From contig JAFIGH010000017.1 of the NCBI GenBank assembly GCA_020831525.1, positions 1-61,844 of the forward strand: a stretch of 61,844 nucleotides of DNA, written 5' to 3'. The position numbers and the translations under genes are program-made. The notes beneath the pieces are model-generated. The model ran no database searches. It saw only the letters and a list, made by a program, of their open reading frames with translations, and was not told where the DNA came from. Source of the DNA: Opitutales bacterium. GTDB lineage: Bacteria > Verrucomicrobiota > Verrucomicrobiia > Opitutales > Oceanipulchritudinaceae. Positions 26,016-35,419 of this stretch are shown piece after piece. Each line of letters begins with the position of its first letter. Position 1 is the stretch's first letter.

Positions 26016-27308
26016 ATGCTTTTGAGGAGCGGAATCGGATACCGGCTCTTGTTGGGCGGGCTCCTGGCGGTTGCGGTTGTGCGGGCCGGGGCGTGGACGG
26101 AACCTGTGCTTGTCGCGGAAGGGGAAGCGCACCGTGGACCGTGGAGGATGAATGACTCTGATTTTCGCTGGGTGGATGATCCATCGCCGACGTTTGCCGG
26201 GAATGGTGACGTAATCGTCGTTTGGGTCGACCAGGCCGCCCAAGAGGTGATGCTCCAGCGCGTGGACGGAAACGGGGAGCCGCGGTTTCCGGAGCCCACC
26301 GTGGTCAGCGGGAGCCCGTCGGTGTTTTCATGGTTGCCGCGGGTTTCTGTGAACGGCGACGGGAACGGCGATGAGACGGTGCACGTGCTCTGGCAGGAAA
26401 TTCTCTTCACGGGAGGTTCCCATGGCGGCGAAATCCTCTACGCCCGTTCAACCGACGGCGGAAAATCCTTTTCTTCGCCGCTGAATCTGTCGAACACCCA
26501 GGGAGGCGCGGGCAAGGGTCGGCAGACGCGGCGGAATTGGCACAACGGCAGTCTCGACCTGCTGGCCGCAGCCGACGGGACGGTGTTCGCGGCGTGGACC
26601 GAGTTTGACGGCGGGTTGTTTCTGAGCCGGTCGGACGACGGCGGGAGCACGTTCCATGATCCGGTTCAGGTGGGCGGGGACGACCGCCGGCCGGCGCGGG
26701 GACCGGCCCTTGCCCTCGCTTCCGACGGCATCCTTGCCCTTGCCTGGACGGTGGGAGAAACTGTCATGGCTGATATTCAGGTGGCGTTTTCGAATGACGG
26801 CGGAAAGAGCTTTTCCGAGCCGGTCGTCCCGGTGGAGGATGACATGCTGGCGGACGCGCCGAAACTGGTCTTCGATGCGGAGGACCGGCTGCACTTTGTC
26901 TTTGCCCGCAGCCGGGGCTTCGACATGGGAAGCAGCGAAGTCGTCCATGTGAGTGTCCCGCTGTACGCACCGAATGACGTATCCGAACCGGTCGTCGTGG
27001 CGTCCGGCGGCGCCGGATTTCCGGATCTGGCAATCGACCGGGACGACCGTTTGCATCTCCTCTGGAATGCTATGGCAAGAGGGGTCCGCCGTCCGGCGGC
27101 GCTCCATTACCAAAGGATGCGGGTTCGCCAATTTGATTCCGACGGGCCGGTTGTATTGCCCGGAAGCGACGAAATTCCGGGCGGGGGATTGCAAGGCCTT
27201 CTCATGCGAAAGATCGCTCTGGGTCCGGACGATGCCGTTGCCGTCGTCCACAGCTTCTTCGATGGGAACGACAACCATAGCGGTGTTCTGCTCTGGCACC
27301 TGCGGTGA
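26016..27308 (+). CDS. Secreted BNR-repeat (sialidase-like) protein
   Basis: The product is 430 residues from MLLRSGIGYRLLLGG. The signal peptide ends near VVRAGAW. The mature protein carries Asp-box motifs typical of BNR propellers: STDGGKSF, SDDGGSTF and SNDGGKSF. WVDQ/WTEF-like blade strands repeat about every 60-70 residues, suggesting a six-bladed fold. Such proteins include sialidases and many non-enzymatic secreted propellers. The catalytic Tyr/Glu and Arg triad of true sialidases could not be placed with confidence. It is probably periplasmic or extracellular. It begins right after repeat C copy 3. Confidence 0.75.
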   Translation: MLLRSGIGYRLLLGGLLAVAVVRAGAWTEPVLVAEGEAHRGPWRMNDSDFRWVDDPSPTFAGNGDVIVVWVDQAAQEVMLQRVDGNGEPRFPEPTVVSGSPSVFSWLPRVSVNGDGNGDETVHVLWQEILFTGGSHGGEILYARSTDGGKSFSSPLNLSNTQGGAGKGRQTRRNWHNGSLDLLAAADGTVFAAWTEFDGGLFLSRSDDGGSTFHDPVQVGGDDRRPARGPALALASDGILALAWTVGETVMADIQVAFSNDGGKSFSEPVVPVEDDMLADAPKLVFDAEDRLHFVFARSRGFDMGSSEVVHVSVPLYAPNDVSEPVVVASGGAGFPDLAIDRDDRLHLLWNAMARGVRRPAALHYQRMRVRQFDSDGPVVLPGSDEIPGGGLQGLLMRKIALGPDDAVAVVHSFFDGNDNHSGVLLWHLR

Positions 27309-27970
27309 AGGGAGTGGGTACACGCCCCGAAACGCCCTCAACGGCTTTTTTGCTTGGCCCGGTCTCTTTCGCCGGACTGAGCCGTGGGTACGTTTTTTCC
27401 GCTCGCCAATAGCCTCCGCACCGTCAACATGCACCGTTCAGAGATATGGCGTTGAAATACCGGATCATCGGTGGCCCGTGCGGGCACGCGACGTCCGTCC
27501 CTCCCATCAACTATGAATTCCATGCCTTTTCTGTCGTCGACCACAGGCGGTCGCTCCGGTTGCGGTGCCGGGTGTCGCCGGAGGTATGCAGTGTGCCGCG
27601 TGCTGGCGCTCTTCACGGTGACGTTCGCCGTTCTGGTCCACGGCTGGGAGAGCGGAGCCGAACCGGCCGAGATCGCCGTTGACGAGCCGCAATTGCTGGT
27701 GGCGCGCAGCCCGCAACCGCTGCATGCGGGGGCCGGGACCTTCCTTCGCCTGAAGGCGACGGTTCCCTGAACCCCGCCCGTGCATCGGCGCAGGCCGTTT
27801 GCACGGGATCCATTATCCCGCGGAGGTCCGCTTTCTACGAATCCGCCGTCGGCTCCTGTCCGTCGCGGAGGATGCGCGCGAGGCCATTCCGGACGCGGGA
27901 TGTTTGGGCGCTTCAACGGCAGGCCATCGACGCGGTTGCTTTGGACGCTTTCCGCGGGGGCGGGGAGCGC
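27309..27970. other. Gene-poor stretch, perhaps with gene remnants
   Basis: About 660 bases. One short frame (27513-27770, plus strand) encodes a hydrophobic segment, RVLALFTVTFAVLVHGW, followed by a polar tail of about 45 residues. It could be a truncated secreted protein, but it has no clear start signal. Nothing else is recognisable. Confidence 0.35.
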
Positions 27971-28342
27971 TCACTCCCGCACGCGGGTGAGGCGTATCTC
28001 TTCGCCGGAGGGGGAAACGGTCACGGGCTCGACAACGGTGGCTTTGCCTTTCCGCACGCGTGCTTCGAGAGCCCACTTGACGGCGATGAGGGTGCCGGCG
28101 AAGGAATACGGCGAGGGCGGCAAGGCGAGGGAAAAGGACTCTTTGCCCGCCGTTTCCATGGTTTGCCATGTGCGGGTGACTTCGATACGCGAGTCGCGTG
28201 TGCCGCGGCCTTCTGTCCACCAGCCGAGGGTGAGGGTGACTTCCTCCGGGGGGCGGTCGAGGGTCCAGAGGAGTTCGCCGTCAATGGTCGAACCCGGAGC
28301 GAAGGCTTTCTGCGGCAGGTCGATATAGAGGCTGTCGTTCAT
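27971..28342 (-). CDS. Small beta-rich protein of unknown function
   Basis: A product of 123 residues from MNDSLYIDLPQKAFAPG. The start overlaps the stop of the upstream DUF3592 gene as ATGA, so the two are translationally coupled. The sequence looks beta-rich and soluble (GELLWTLDRPPEEVTLTLGW, FAGTLIAVKWALEARV), similar in style to arrestin-like or immunoglobulin-like domains. The C-terminal end of the DUF3592 partner contains a comparable pattern (RIEWTLVVRGKIPLW). The pair may thus act together at the membrane. No signal peptide is evident. No enzyme motif was found. Confidence 0.65.
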   Translation of the reverse strand: MNDSLYIDLPQKAFAPGSTIDGELLWTLDRPPEEVTLTLGWWTEGRGTRDSRIEVTRTWQTMETAGKESFSLALPPSPYSFAGTLIAVKWALEARVRKGKATVVEPVTVSPSGEEIRLTRVRE

Positions 28343-29565
28343 GGCGCGAAGTTTCCGGGTGCCTGCGGGCGCACGGTGACTGGATAGGAGTCGTTCACGT
28401 TGGGCCAGAGGGGGATCTTGCCGCGGACAACAAGCGTCCATTCGATGCGGTTGTTGCCGCCTTCAAAGGTGTGCATGCTTTCCGCCGGAACGGTGAGCAC
28501 CGTCCCGCCCTCCCGGTGGGAAAGCGGCTGATTGGTTTCGAAGATGACCTCGCGGTGGAAAAGGGCGCGGTCGGTGACGGAGCGGGTACCGCGGCGGTAG
28601 GTCGCGCTTTCGCGGCCTTCGAGGAGGACGGACAGATGCTGCACCCGGTGGAGCGCGCCTTCGGTGCGCCAACGTAGTTGGACGGTCTGGCCGAGGCGGG
28701 GATGTGCTTCCGACAGGGTGAGCCAGAGGCGTGGGTTGAAGAGGGCAAGCGCGCAGTAGACGACCGCGCCGAGAAGACCGGCGCCGACGAGAACGAAGGG
28801 CGTCATAAAGGCAAGCATGAGCCAGCTCATACCGCCTTCGTCGGGATCGACTACGCCGGTGAAGAGGAAGATGCCGACGACACCGTTCCACAGGACAGCG
28901 GCGAATGTCACCCCGCTGAGCTTGCCCCACGGCCCCGCTCCGGGTTTCAACTCGGCGGTGCCGTGGTCTTCCTGCGTCACGCGGCGGTGGGACGATCCGA
29001 AGGTGAGCGCCCATTTCTCCGGGAGAACGCCGAGGGACCCGAGCATAACGGCGAGGCCGGCGAGGAAGAAAGCCCCCGAAAACGGCAGCATGATCCACGC
29101 GAAGGTCGGCACGGCGCGGCTGAGCACGGCGGTTTCCGGATTGTCGGGGTCGACGTAGCAGGTGGTTTCGAGGCCGACGGGAAACTCGCCGACGATGCGC
29201 TGCTTGGAGGCGCGTCCGCTGGACCATGCGGTGTCGAAGCCGTGGCTGCCGCCTGTGTATTGGCGGCCCTCGTATTTGTATTGGAATCGTATGGCGACGC
29301 GGTAGGTGGTGCCGTCGCTTGTGCGGCGCGACTCCACTTCGCTGCTTACAATGCGGCAGGGCACCTGCGGCCATGAACCGCTCTCCATTGCCTGCAGGAG
29401 CGGGCGCACGCCGAGAAAATAGCCTATGCCCATGCCCGCCGATAGAAAGACCAGCCCGATGACGATGCCGAGCGTGCGTGTGGATTTCCGCGACATTCCG
29501 CGGAATCCGGCTTTTCCGGGGGCGACAGACGAGGCTTGGCCGGGGAGATGGAGACGGAACTTCAT
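28339..29565 (-). CDS. DUF3592 membrane protein
   Basis: The product is 408 residues from MKFRLHLPGQ; the start is uncertain, with MSRKSTRT 23 codons later also possible. A first membrane helix (about 33-55) precedes a DUF3592 domain (WPQVPCRIVSSEVESR, YRVAIRFQYKYEGRQY, CYVDPDNPETAVLSR). Three more helices follow near residues 155-180, 220-245 and 255-280. The C-terminal part of about 130 residues is beta-rich and ends in a pattern resembling the protein encoded next. The biochemical role of DUF3592 is unknown. It is coupled by ATGA to the downstream gene. The open frame extends upstream without family support. Confidence 0.8.
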   Translation of the reverse strand: MKFRLHLPGQASSVAPGKAGFRGMSRKSTRTLGIVIGLVFLSAGMGIGYFLGVRPLLQAMESGSWPQVPCRIVSSEVESRRTSDGTTYRVAIRFQYKYEGRQYTGGSHGFDTAWSSGRASKQRIVGEFPVGLETTCYVDPDNPETAVLSRAVPTFAWIMLPFSGAFFLAGLAVMLGSLGVLPEKWALTFGSSHRRVTQEDHGTAELKPGAGPWGKLSGVTFAAVLWNGVVGIFLFTGVVDPDEGGMSWLMLAFMTPFVLVGAGLLGAVVYCALALFNPRLWLTLSEAHPRLGQTVQLRWRTEGALHRVQHLSVLLEGRESATYRRGTRSVTDRALFHREVIFETNQPLSHREGGTVLTVPAESMHTFEGGNNRIEWTLVVRGKIPLWPNVNDSYPVTVRPQAPGNFAP

Positions 29566-29645
29566 GGAGCGTATTTCCGGGCGACGGCAACGGAGGCTGC
29601 GGAAGCGGGCGCGGATGCCAAGCAAATAGTGATCGTGCGTTATGT

Positions 29646-30773
29646 TTATCCCTCGACGAATCCGGGCCAGCGCCGCAGGTAGTCAAGGAAAGGCGGTCCC
29701 ACCGCGGAGGAGGCGAGATCGCTCGTCCGGTAGGGCGGGAGGGCGGGCTCGAAGGCCCCGCCGGCGGCCCGTCGCGGCCAGTCGGGATAGGGAATGGCGA
29801 CGCGACCGAGAGCGGCAACGTCGGCGCCGACGGCCATTGCTTCGGCGGCATCGGCGGGGGTGTGGATCTTGCCCGCGACAAACAAGGGACACGCCCCGGC
29901 GACGGACTCCACGGCGAGGTCAAGGAGACGTGGGGAACTGCCGGATGCGTCAATCCTGCTCTCCGATTCCGTCAGCGTCGTGCGGAAGTCCCAGAGCGAA
30001 AAATGGAGGAAATCGACGCCGTCGCGGATGAGCGTTCGGGCGACTGCGAAGGCTTCGCGGGTGGTGTCGGTGTCCTGGCCGGGAAAGGCGCGCGGCGAGA
30101 GCCGCACGCCGACGAGAAAACGCGGCGAAACAGCAGATTTTACGGCCGCGAGGGTCTCCCGCAGAAGGCGCATGCGGTTGTCGAGCGCGCCTCCCCAACG
30201 GTCGCGGCGGCGGTTGGACAGCGGCGAGAGAAACTGCGCGAGAAGGTAGCCGTGCGCGCCGTGGAGTTCGACGCCGTCCCAGCCTGCCGCCTCGGCGCGG
30301 CGTGCGGCGGCGGCGAAGGCGGCGATCACCGCCGCGATCTCCTCTTCCGTCGCTTCGACTGCCGGTGGTCCGCTGGACTCTCCCGGCAGGTTTCCGGTCG
30401 AGGCGCTGAGCGGGGGCATGCCCGTGAGGTCGGTCGGGGCGCGCGCGCCACCGTGGAAGATCTGCACAAGCGCGCGCGCACCGTGCACGCGGATGCCGGC
30501 GGAAAGGCAACGGAGCCTGGGAAGGAGGCTATCGTTGTCGATTCCGAGTGCGCCAAGCCATCCGCGGCCGCGCGGATGCACGTGGGCGGCGCAGGTCGTC
30601 ACAATGCCGAAGCCGCCTTCGGCGCGGCGGGTGAGCCAGCGGTATTCGTCGTCACCGACCGTGCCGTCCGGCAGGCTTTGCTGGTTCGTCATGGCCGCGA
30701 GCGCGACCCGGTTGGGTGCCGTGACGCCGGTCCGCGTGAAGACAAGGGGCTGAAGGAAAGAGGCGCTTTTCAT
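29646..30773 (-). CDS. NADH:flavin oxidoreductase, Old Yellow Enzyme family
   Basis: The product is 375 residues from MKSASFLQPLVF. The TIM-barrel signatures are visible: APNRVALAAMTN at the start, VQIFHGGARA, WDGVELHGAHGYLLAQFLSP with the substrate-binding His pair, SNRRRDRWGG, and the FMN-binding GKIHTPADAAEAM and VALGRVAIPYPDW near the C-terminus. OYE enzymes reduce activated alkenes or related compounds using NAD(P)H and FMN in the cytoplasm. It is the last gene of a leftward group that includes the GYF-domain protein, ScpA and LptD. It is not functionally tied to them as far as can be seen. Confidence 0.9.
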   Translation of the reverse strand: MKSASFLQPLVFTRTGVTAPNRVALAAMTNQQSLPDGTVGDDEYRWLTRRAEGGFGIVTTCAAHVHPRGRGWLGALGIDNDSLLPRLRCLSAGIRVHGARALVQIFHGGARAPTDLTGMPPLSASTGNLPGESSGPPAVEATEEEIAAVIAAFAAAARRAEAAGWDGVELHGAHGYLLAQFLSPLSNRRRDRWGGALDNRMRLLRETLAAVKSAVSPRFLVGVRLSPRAFPGQDTDTTREAFAVARTLIRDGVDFLHFSLWDFRTTLTESESRIDASGSSPRLLDLAVESVAGACPLFVAGKIHTPADAAEAMAVGADVAALGRVAIPYPDWPRRAAGGAFEPALPPYRTSDLASSAVGPPFLDYLRRWPGFVEG

Positions 30774-30868
30774 GGATGAAGCCGCAGGTCCGGGGAGCGG
30801 CAGCAACCCTTCGGCGGATAGTCACAGACGCCGGCACCTGCGCGGCGGAGACCACAGTCGTCGAGGGG

Positions 30869-31672
30869 TCAGTCGCCGAAAAAGATGGGTAGGAGATTGC
30901 CGAAAAAGGCGAAAGCGATGATCCCGGCGGCGGCCGCCGCGACAGATGCGGCCATGACGCGGAAGTTCAGGGTGAGGGTGCAGGTAAAGATGCCCGCGCC
31001 GAAGAGCGCCGAGCCCGCGGCGAGGTAGATTCCGGTGCTGTCGCCGTGGACGAAGTCGGCGAGGTAGAGGACAGTGAGGTAGCCGCCCCCGAGCATGGCG
31101 CGGAAGCGGATGAGCGGAAAGATCTCCGTGGCGGCGAGAAGCATAAGCACGCCTGCGACGAGGTCGAAGCCACCGAGAATGAGGTGCGGCTGCTGGAGGA
31201 GGAGGGTGAGGATATCGGCTTCGCCGGAGAAGATGCCTTCGATGGTTTTCCAGCTCGGGTAGATGAAGGTCGCGGCGGAAGCGAGGAGGAGGATTCCAAG
31301 AGCCGGCACGGAGAGAGCGGCGGTACGGTGCGCCCAGCGTTCGCGCTCCTTGACGTAGCGGGTCTCCTCGGTTGTTCCTTCGGCGGCGGCGAGCATCTCG
31401 GAGACGGACACCTCGGGGCGCTCATCGTCTTCGTCGGAATCGGATTCTGTCTCCTCCCGTTTGCGCAGCTTGAGCGATTTTCGCTGCGGAAACACTTGGT
31501 CGCGCAGTGCCGCGTTCGCGCCGAGCGCAACCCACGCTTCGAGGTCGTCGTCGTAGTAGAGCGTCTCGGGCGCGACTTGCCCCGCCTCGGCGAGTGTCAC
31601 AAGTTTCTCCACGTCGTAGGGACCGCGGGCTGTCTCCGCCTCGGGTGATCGAATGTAGTACTCCTCCGTCAT
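30869..31672 (-). CDS. GYF-domain membrane protein
   Basis: The 267-residue protein begins with a bacterial GYF_2-type domain of about 55 residues (YYIRSPEAETARGPYDVEKL, then LYYDDDLEAWVAL). An acidic linker rich in Asp/Glu/Ser (about 75-95) follows. A membrane region has five predicted helices from about residue 118 to the C-terminus. GYF_2 domains are thought to bind proline-rich or other peptides and are often fused to membrane modules in Verrucomicrobiota. The function is unknown. It is about 100 bases downstream of scpA on the same strand. Confidence 0.8.
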   Translation of the reverse strand: MTEEYYIRSPEAETARGPYDVEKLVTLAEAGQVAPETLYYDDDLEAWVALGANAALRDQVFPQRKSLKLRKREETESDSDEDDERPEVSVSEMLAAAEGTTEETRYVKERERWAHRTAALSVPALGILLLASAATFIYPSWKTIEGIFSGEADILTLLLQQPHLILGGFDLVAGVLMLLAATEIFPLIRFRAMLGGGYLTVLYLADFVHGDSTGIYLAAGSALFGAGIFTCTLTLNFRVMAASVAAAAAGIIAFAFFGNLLPIFFGD

Positions 31673-31768
31673 GGTTTCACTCGGAACTCGGATGACATTG
31701 AATGTTAAGACCTTCGCGGCAAGGAAAATGGATTGTGATCGGCGGCGCGCCCCGGCTCCGGCGACTTT

Positions 31769-32587
31769 TTACAGTGCCTTCACAGCATCAGTCGCCTCGC
31801 ACACGATGTCGGCGAACGGCTTGTGCTGGGTGAGGGCGATCTGCCCGAGGCGGCTCAACTCGAGGAGGGCGAGGAAGCTTGCGACGATGGTGACAAGGGT
31901 GGTGTGGGGATCGTCTTCGAAGAGCTGTGTGAAGCGAAAGCGCCGTTCGCGCCCGAGGCGTTCGAGGATGGCCTCCATGCGGTCCGCCACGGTGACGCTG
32001 TCGGCGTGGATCTCGCCGACGACGATTTTTTCGGCAAGGCGCCGCAGGACGTGGTTGAAAACGTTCCACAGTTCGATGCGGTCGGTGGGGCGGAGGGGCC
32101 GCACGGGCAGGTCCTCGCCGACGGGAATGTAGTCGCGGAAGACGAGGTTGTTCGCCTGCTCGATAAGTGCGTCGAGCCCCTCGGCGGCCTCTTTGAACTT
32201 CCTGTACTCGATGAGTTGCTCCACGAGTTCCCAGCGCGGGTCGATGTCCTCTTCTTCCTCCTCCGGCTGCTCCACGCGTTCGTCTTTGGGCAGGAGCATG
32301 CGCGACTTGATCTGCATGAGGGTGGCCGCCATGACGAAGAATTCGCCCGCGACTTCGAGTTTGAGTGCCTCCATACCCCGGAGGATCGCGAGGTATTGGC
32401 GCGTCACCGTCTCAATGGGAATATCGTAGATGTCGACTTCGTTGCGGCGGATGAGAAAAAGCAGGAGATCGAGCGGTCCTTCGAAGACGGGGAGGTGGAT
32501 GGCTTGGTCGAGTGTGCGCACGAGGGAGGCCTCCTGGGGCGGAGGTTTCGGCGGTGGCGCGGGTGGCGTCGGCGTGTCCACGGGCAT
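31769..32587 (-). CDS. scpA: Segregation and condensation protein ScpA
   Basis: The 272-residue kleisin opens with a Pro-rich leader of about 20 residues. The diagnostic N-terminal segment follows: FEGPLDLLLFLIRRNEVDIY and DIPIETVTRQYL, then EFFVMAATLMQIKSRMLLP. The C-terminal winged-helix part (RFTQLFEDDPHTTLVTIVAS) contacts the SMC head. ScpA bridges SMC heads and binds ScpB dimers in chromosome condensation. No scpB is in the window. The start is one base after the stop of lptD, so the two are in one tight operon. Confidence 0.96.
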   Translation of the reverse strand: MPVDTPTPPAPPPKPPPQEASLVRTLDQAIHLPVFEGPLDLLLFLIRRNEVDIYDIPIETVTRQYLAILRGMEALKLEVAGEFFVMAATLMQIKSRMLLPKDERVEQPEEEEEDIDPRWELVEQLIEYRKFKEAAEGLDALIEQANNLVFRDYIPVGEDLPVRPLRPTDRIELWNVFNHVLRRLAEKIVVGEIHADSVTVADRMEAILERLGRERRFRFTQLFEDDPHTTLVTIVASFLALLELSRLGQIALTQHKPFADIVCEATDAVKAL

Positions 32588-32588
32588 A

Positions 32589-34760
32589 TCAGAAGGTGTG
32601 AAGGAAGACGCGCAGGCCTATCTGGAAATCGTCCTCGCGGGCGGTTCCTTCGTTGAAGATCACGCTGTACTCAATCTCCCACGACCGGCCGAAGCGCTGG
32701 CGCAGACCGTAGTAGTGGCGGGTCACGCGGTCGAGCCGCTCATCGTAGCGCACGCCGGCGAGAAGGCCGAAGCGCGGATTGAGCTGGTAGTATCCGTCCG
32801 CCGCATACTGGCTGATGAAGCCGTTGAGGTAGTCGGCGGAGAGGGTGAGCCGCCACCGCTCGGCGCTGCGCAGGTGCGCGAGTAGACGGGTTTCGTCGAG
32901 GCGCGGAGATTCCGTGTGGAAGCGCTGGGCGACTTCAAGATGCAGCCAACGGGCGGGCGAGGTCTCGAACTGGAGGTAGGTGGATTCCCAGTCGGGAGTG
33001 CCGGCGGGGTTGGAGAGGACAAGATCCTGGTGGAGATTTAGCCGGGCTAGCGAGCGCGCCGCACCGTCGCTGCCGCGTGTCTGGAGGAGGTTTTCGATAC
33101 CGATGCGGACAACATGGCGGTCTTCGGCGGAGTCCAGCGCGCGGTCGTCCATAAGGTCAATGGTCGGCAGGGTGGGCAGGAAGGGGGACACGTCGTACCC
33201 GGGCAACGCGGAGGTGGGATCACCGTCGACCGGTTGCCACCGGTAGCGCAGGACCGGGCGTACGATGTGGCGCAGTCCGTCGATTCGCCAAGCGCGGTTC
33301 CTGACTTCCCATTGGGCGTGCGCGTGGGCCGTGAGGTCGAAGCCCAGCTCGCCGCGCCAGTAGTGGGCGCCGCGCCCTTCGCGGGGTCCCCGGCCCGTGT
33401 CGTAAAAGGTGAAGCGCGCGCCCGCGAGCGGACGGAAGTGCAGCCAACGTGCGAGGGCGAGGGGGTGCTCAATACGCCATGCGCCGCCGAGGCGCGTAAT
33501 GGCCGGTTCCGACTCGATGCCGATGCCGCCCTCGGGTGAAGTGTCGAAATCAAGGAACGGGGCGAAAACGGGAGGGGCGAAGGCAGCGTCGAGACTCTGG
33601 CGCCGGTAGTTGAGGAAGTGCAGGCTGGCCGTCTGCAAAAAGCCGGTCTCGCCTAGCGGCGTGGGCAGATAGTCGAAGCGCAGCTCGGGAAGACGCTCGA
33701 CCATCGGGTGGTAGCGGTTGAAGTTGGCCCGCGCAAAGAGAGATGCCACCCAATTGTCGGCAAGGTAGAGTGTCTCGAGAAAGCTGTCGGGCTGCTGCGC
33801 TTCGCCATAGCGGTCGGGCCGGAAATCCCGGTGCATCTCCGAATCGCGCATGGCGGTTGCCCGCGCGGTCGTGCGCCACGGGCCGGAGCGCTGCCGCACC
33901 GCCGCGTCGGCGAAGGCGCGGTCGCGCGGTACGGGCGCGCCGAGAAAGTCGGTGCCGCGCTTCGCCGCCGATTCGTCGCGGATGAATCCGGTGGAGAGTT
34001 CAGCGAAGAGCGAGGCACCTTCTTCGCCGTCCGTCCGGTAGCGGAGGATCGGGCCGAAGAGCACACCGCGGTTGGAGTAGATGTCGAAATTCGCGCCCGT
34101 GCCCCAGCGTTCCCCCACGGGGGCGACTACGGCGGAGCGACCGAATATACCAAGGTTTTGCCGGTAGCCGATCTCACCGCGGAAATCAAGGGGCGCGGCA
34201 CCCTCCACCGAGCGCTGGAACGAGGGCAGGCGGATGGCGGGCACCCGGCCGATGCGCAGGCTCGGCTCGGTCACACGGAACCGCTCGCCCGGTTCGACGC
34301 GTCCGCTCCCCGCCGCGACACGCAGCGACTGTGGCTCGGGCTCGTTGAGGTAGAGGGTTCCTCGGGAGAAGTCGATCTCGTCGCGGGTGCCCTCAAAAGC
34401 TTCGCCCTCCACAAAGAGCGGGGGATAGCCCGCGCGGAACTTTTCGACTTCGAAACGGCGCGTTGCGGTATTGTAGGTGAGGCGGTTCGTGATGAGGCGG
34501 AAGCCCGGCTGCGACACGCGCACATTGCCCGTCGCCACCACTTGGTCGTCCCGGCGGTAGAAAATGATTTCGTCCGCCTCGAAGACGGTGTCGCGGTCGA
34601 CAAAGCGGGCGTTGCCACGGGCAGTGAGCGTCTGCTCGCGCGCGTCGAAGGCGATCGGTTCATCCGCGCTCAGCTCGGGCTGCGAGGCATGGGCGAATGC
34701 CGCTACGAGCGCGAACAACAGCAGACCTGCACATACGGATTTCAACACGGGGGCGAGCAT
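32589..34760 (-). CDS. lptD: LPS-assembly protein LptD
   Basis: The product is 723 residues from MLAPVLKSVCAG, with a signal peptide ending near AHASQPE. An upstream open-frame extension of 95 codons overlaps the P-loop gene and is rejected. The N-terminal OstA-like beta-jellyroll has repeated FDAREQTLTARGNARF and VVATGNVRVSQPG patterns. The rest is a large outer membrane barrel of alternating strands ending RVFLHTF, with a terminal Phe. LptD with LptE places lipopolysaccharide in the outer leaflet. No cysteine pairs like those of E. coli LptD were noticed. It is the second gene of the operon P-loop ATPase - lptD - scpA, with 2-base and 1-base gaps. Confidence 0.9.
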   Translation of the reverse strand: MLAPVLKSVCAGLLLFALVAAFAHASQPELSADEPIAFDAREQTLTARGNARFVDRDTVFEADEIIFYRRDDQVVATGNVRVSQPGFRLITNRLTYNTATRRFEVEKFRAGYPPLFVEGEAFEGTRDEIDFSRGTLYLNEPEPQSLRVAAGSGRVEPGERFRVTEPSLRIGRVPAIRLPSFQRSVEGAAPLDFRGEIGYRQNLGIFGRSAVVAPVGERWGTGANFDIYSNRGVLFGPILRYRTDGEEGASLFAELSTGFIRDESAAKRGTDFLGAPVPRDRAFADAAVRQRSGPWRTTARATAMRDSEMHRDFRPDRYGEAQQPDSFLETLYLADNWVASLFARANFNRYHPMVERLPELRFDYLPTPLGETGFLQTASLHFLNYRRQSLDAAFAPPVFAPFLDFDTSPEGGIGIESEPAITRLGGAWRIEHPLALARWLHFRPLAGARFTFYDTGRGPREGRGAHYWRGELGFDLTAHAHAQWEVRNRAWRIDGLRHIVRPVLRYRWQPVDGDPTSALPGYDVSPFLPTLPTIDLMDDRALDSAEDRHVVRIGIENLLQTRGSDGAARSLARLNLHQDLVLSNPAGTPDWESTYLQFETSPARWLHLEVAQRFHTESPRLDETRLLAHLRSAERWRLTLSADYLNGFISQYAADGYYQLNPRFGLLAGVRYDERLDRVTRHYYGLRQRFGRSWEIEYSVIFNEGTAREDDFQIGLRVFLHTF

Positions 34761-34762
34761 GG

Positions 34763-35371
34763 TTAAGCGCCTTCTCCGCACAAGTGTTTTTCCGCGCAGT
34801 GCCAGTAACATGCCCGGAAGACCTCTCGCACGTCTCCCCGCGAGGCGCGGAAGGCGGCGCGGGCGGTTGCCTCGAGGTCCGGGCTCCAGTGGGCTCCGGC
34901 GAGTCCGCGTGCCAGCTCGAGCGCGAGGGATTCGTCTGTCCGCGTGGTGAAAACGGCGGGCAGCGCGCAGCGGCGGTGCGTCGTGGCGACAAGCCCGCCC
35001 CCGCTTCGGCGCACCTGCCGGATCAAGGCGTGCCACCCCAGCCACCCGAGCACCTCGCCGCCGTCAAAGAGGAGGCACTGGCCCGCGCTAAGCGCCGCGG
35101 CTTCGGCCACGGCGGCGGCGCGCGCGGGGCCATCGCTCTCCAAAGTGAGGCGAACCCACCGCGTTTCCAGCCCCGCCGCTTGCAGATGGGGTTCGAGGTC
35201 TTCAAGGAGCGTCGTCTTTCCCGTGCCCGCCGGACCACGTAAGCATGCGCGCCACGAGGCCGCGCGCAGACGCGCGATGACTCCGTCCGCCACCTCCGGG
35301 CGCATGCGGTAGCGCAGGCGGGCGACTGCTGAGGCCCGGAAGGGATTTTCGTCAGCCTTCACGGCGACCAT
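34763..35371 (-). CDS. P-loop ATPase-like protein of unknown function
   Basis: The product is 202 residues from MVAVKADENPFRASA; the longer open frame upstream runs across the divergent cupin region. A clear Walker A is present (LRGPAGTGKTTLLEDLEPHL), followed by CLLFDGGEVLGWLGW as a weak Walker B candidate and VATTHRRCALP as a sensor-like segment. It resembles small P-loop ATPases found beside lptD in some Verrucomicrobiota, though that association is from memory. It is the first gene of the leftward operon ending with scpA. The function is unknown. The protein has several cysteines near the C-terminus (CYWHCAEKHLCGEG), perhaps a metal site. Confidence 0.65.
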   Translation of the reverse strand: MVAVKADENPFRASAVARLRYRMRPEVADGVIARLRAASWRACLRGPAGTGKTTLLEDLEPHLQAAGLETRWVRLTLESDGPARAAAVAEAAALSAGQCLLFDGGEVLGWLGWHALIRQVRRSGGGLVATTHRRCALPAVFTTRTDESLALELARGLAGAHWSPDLEATARAAFRASRGDVREVFRACYWHCAEKHLCGEGA

Positions 35372-35419
35372 TGCACGCAACGGTTGCCCCGCCGACGAGA
35401 AGTTTCTCCAATCGCGGCC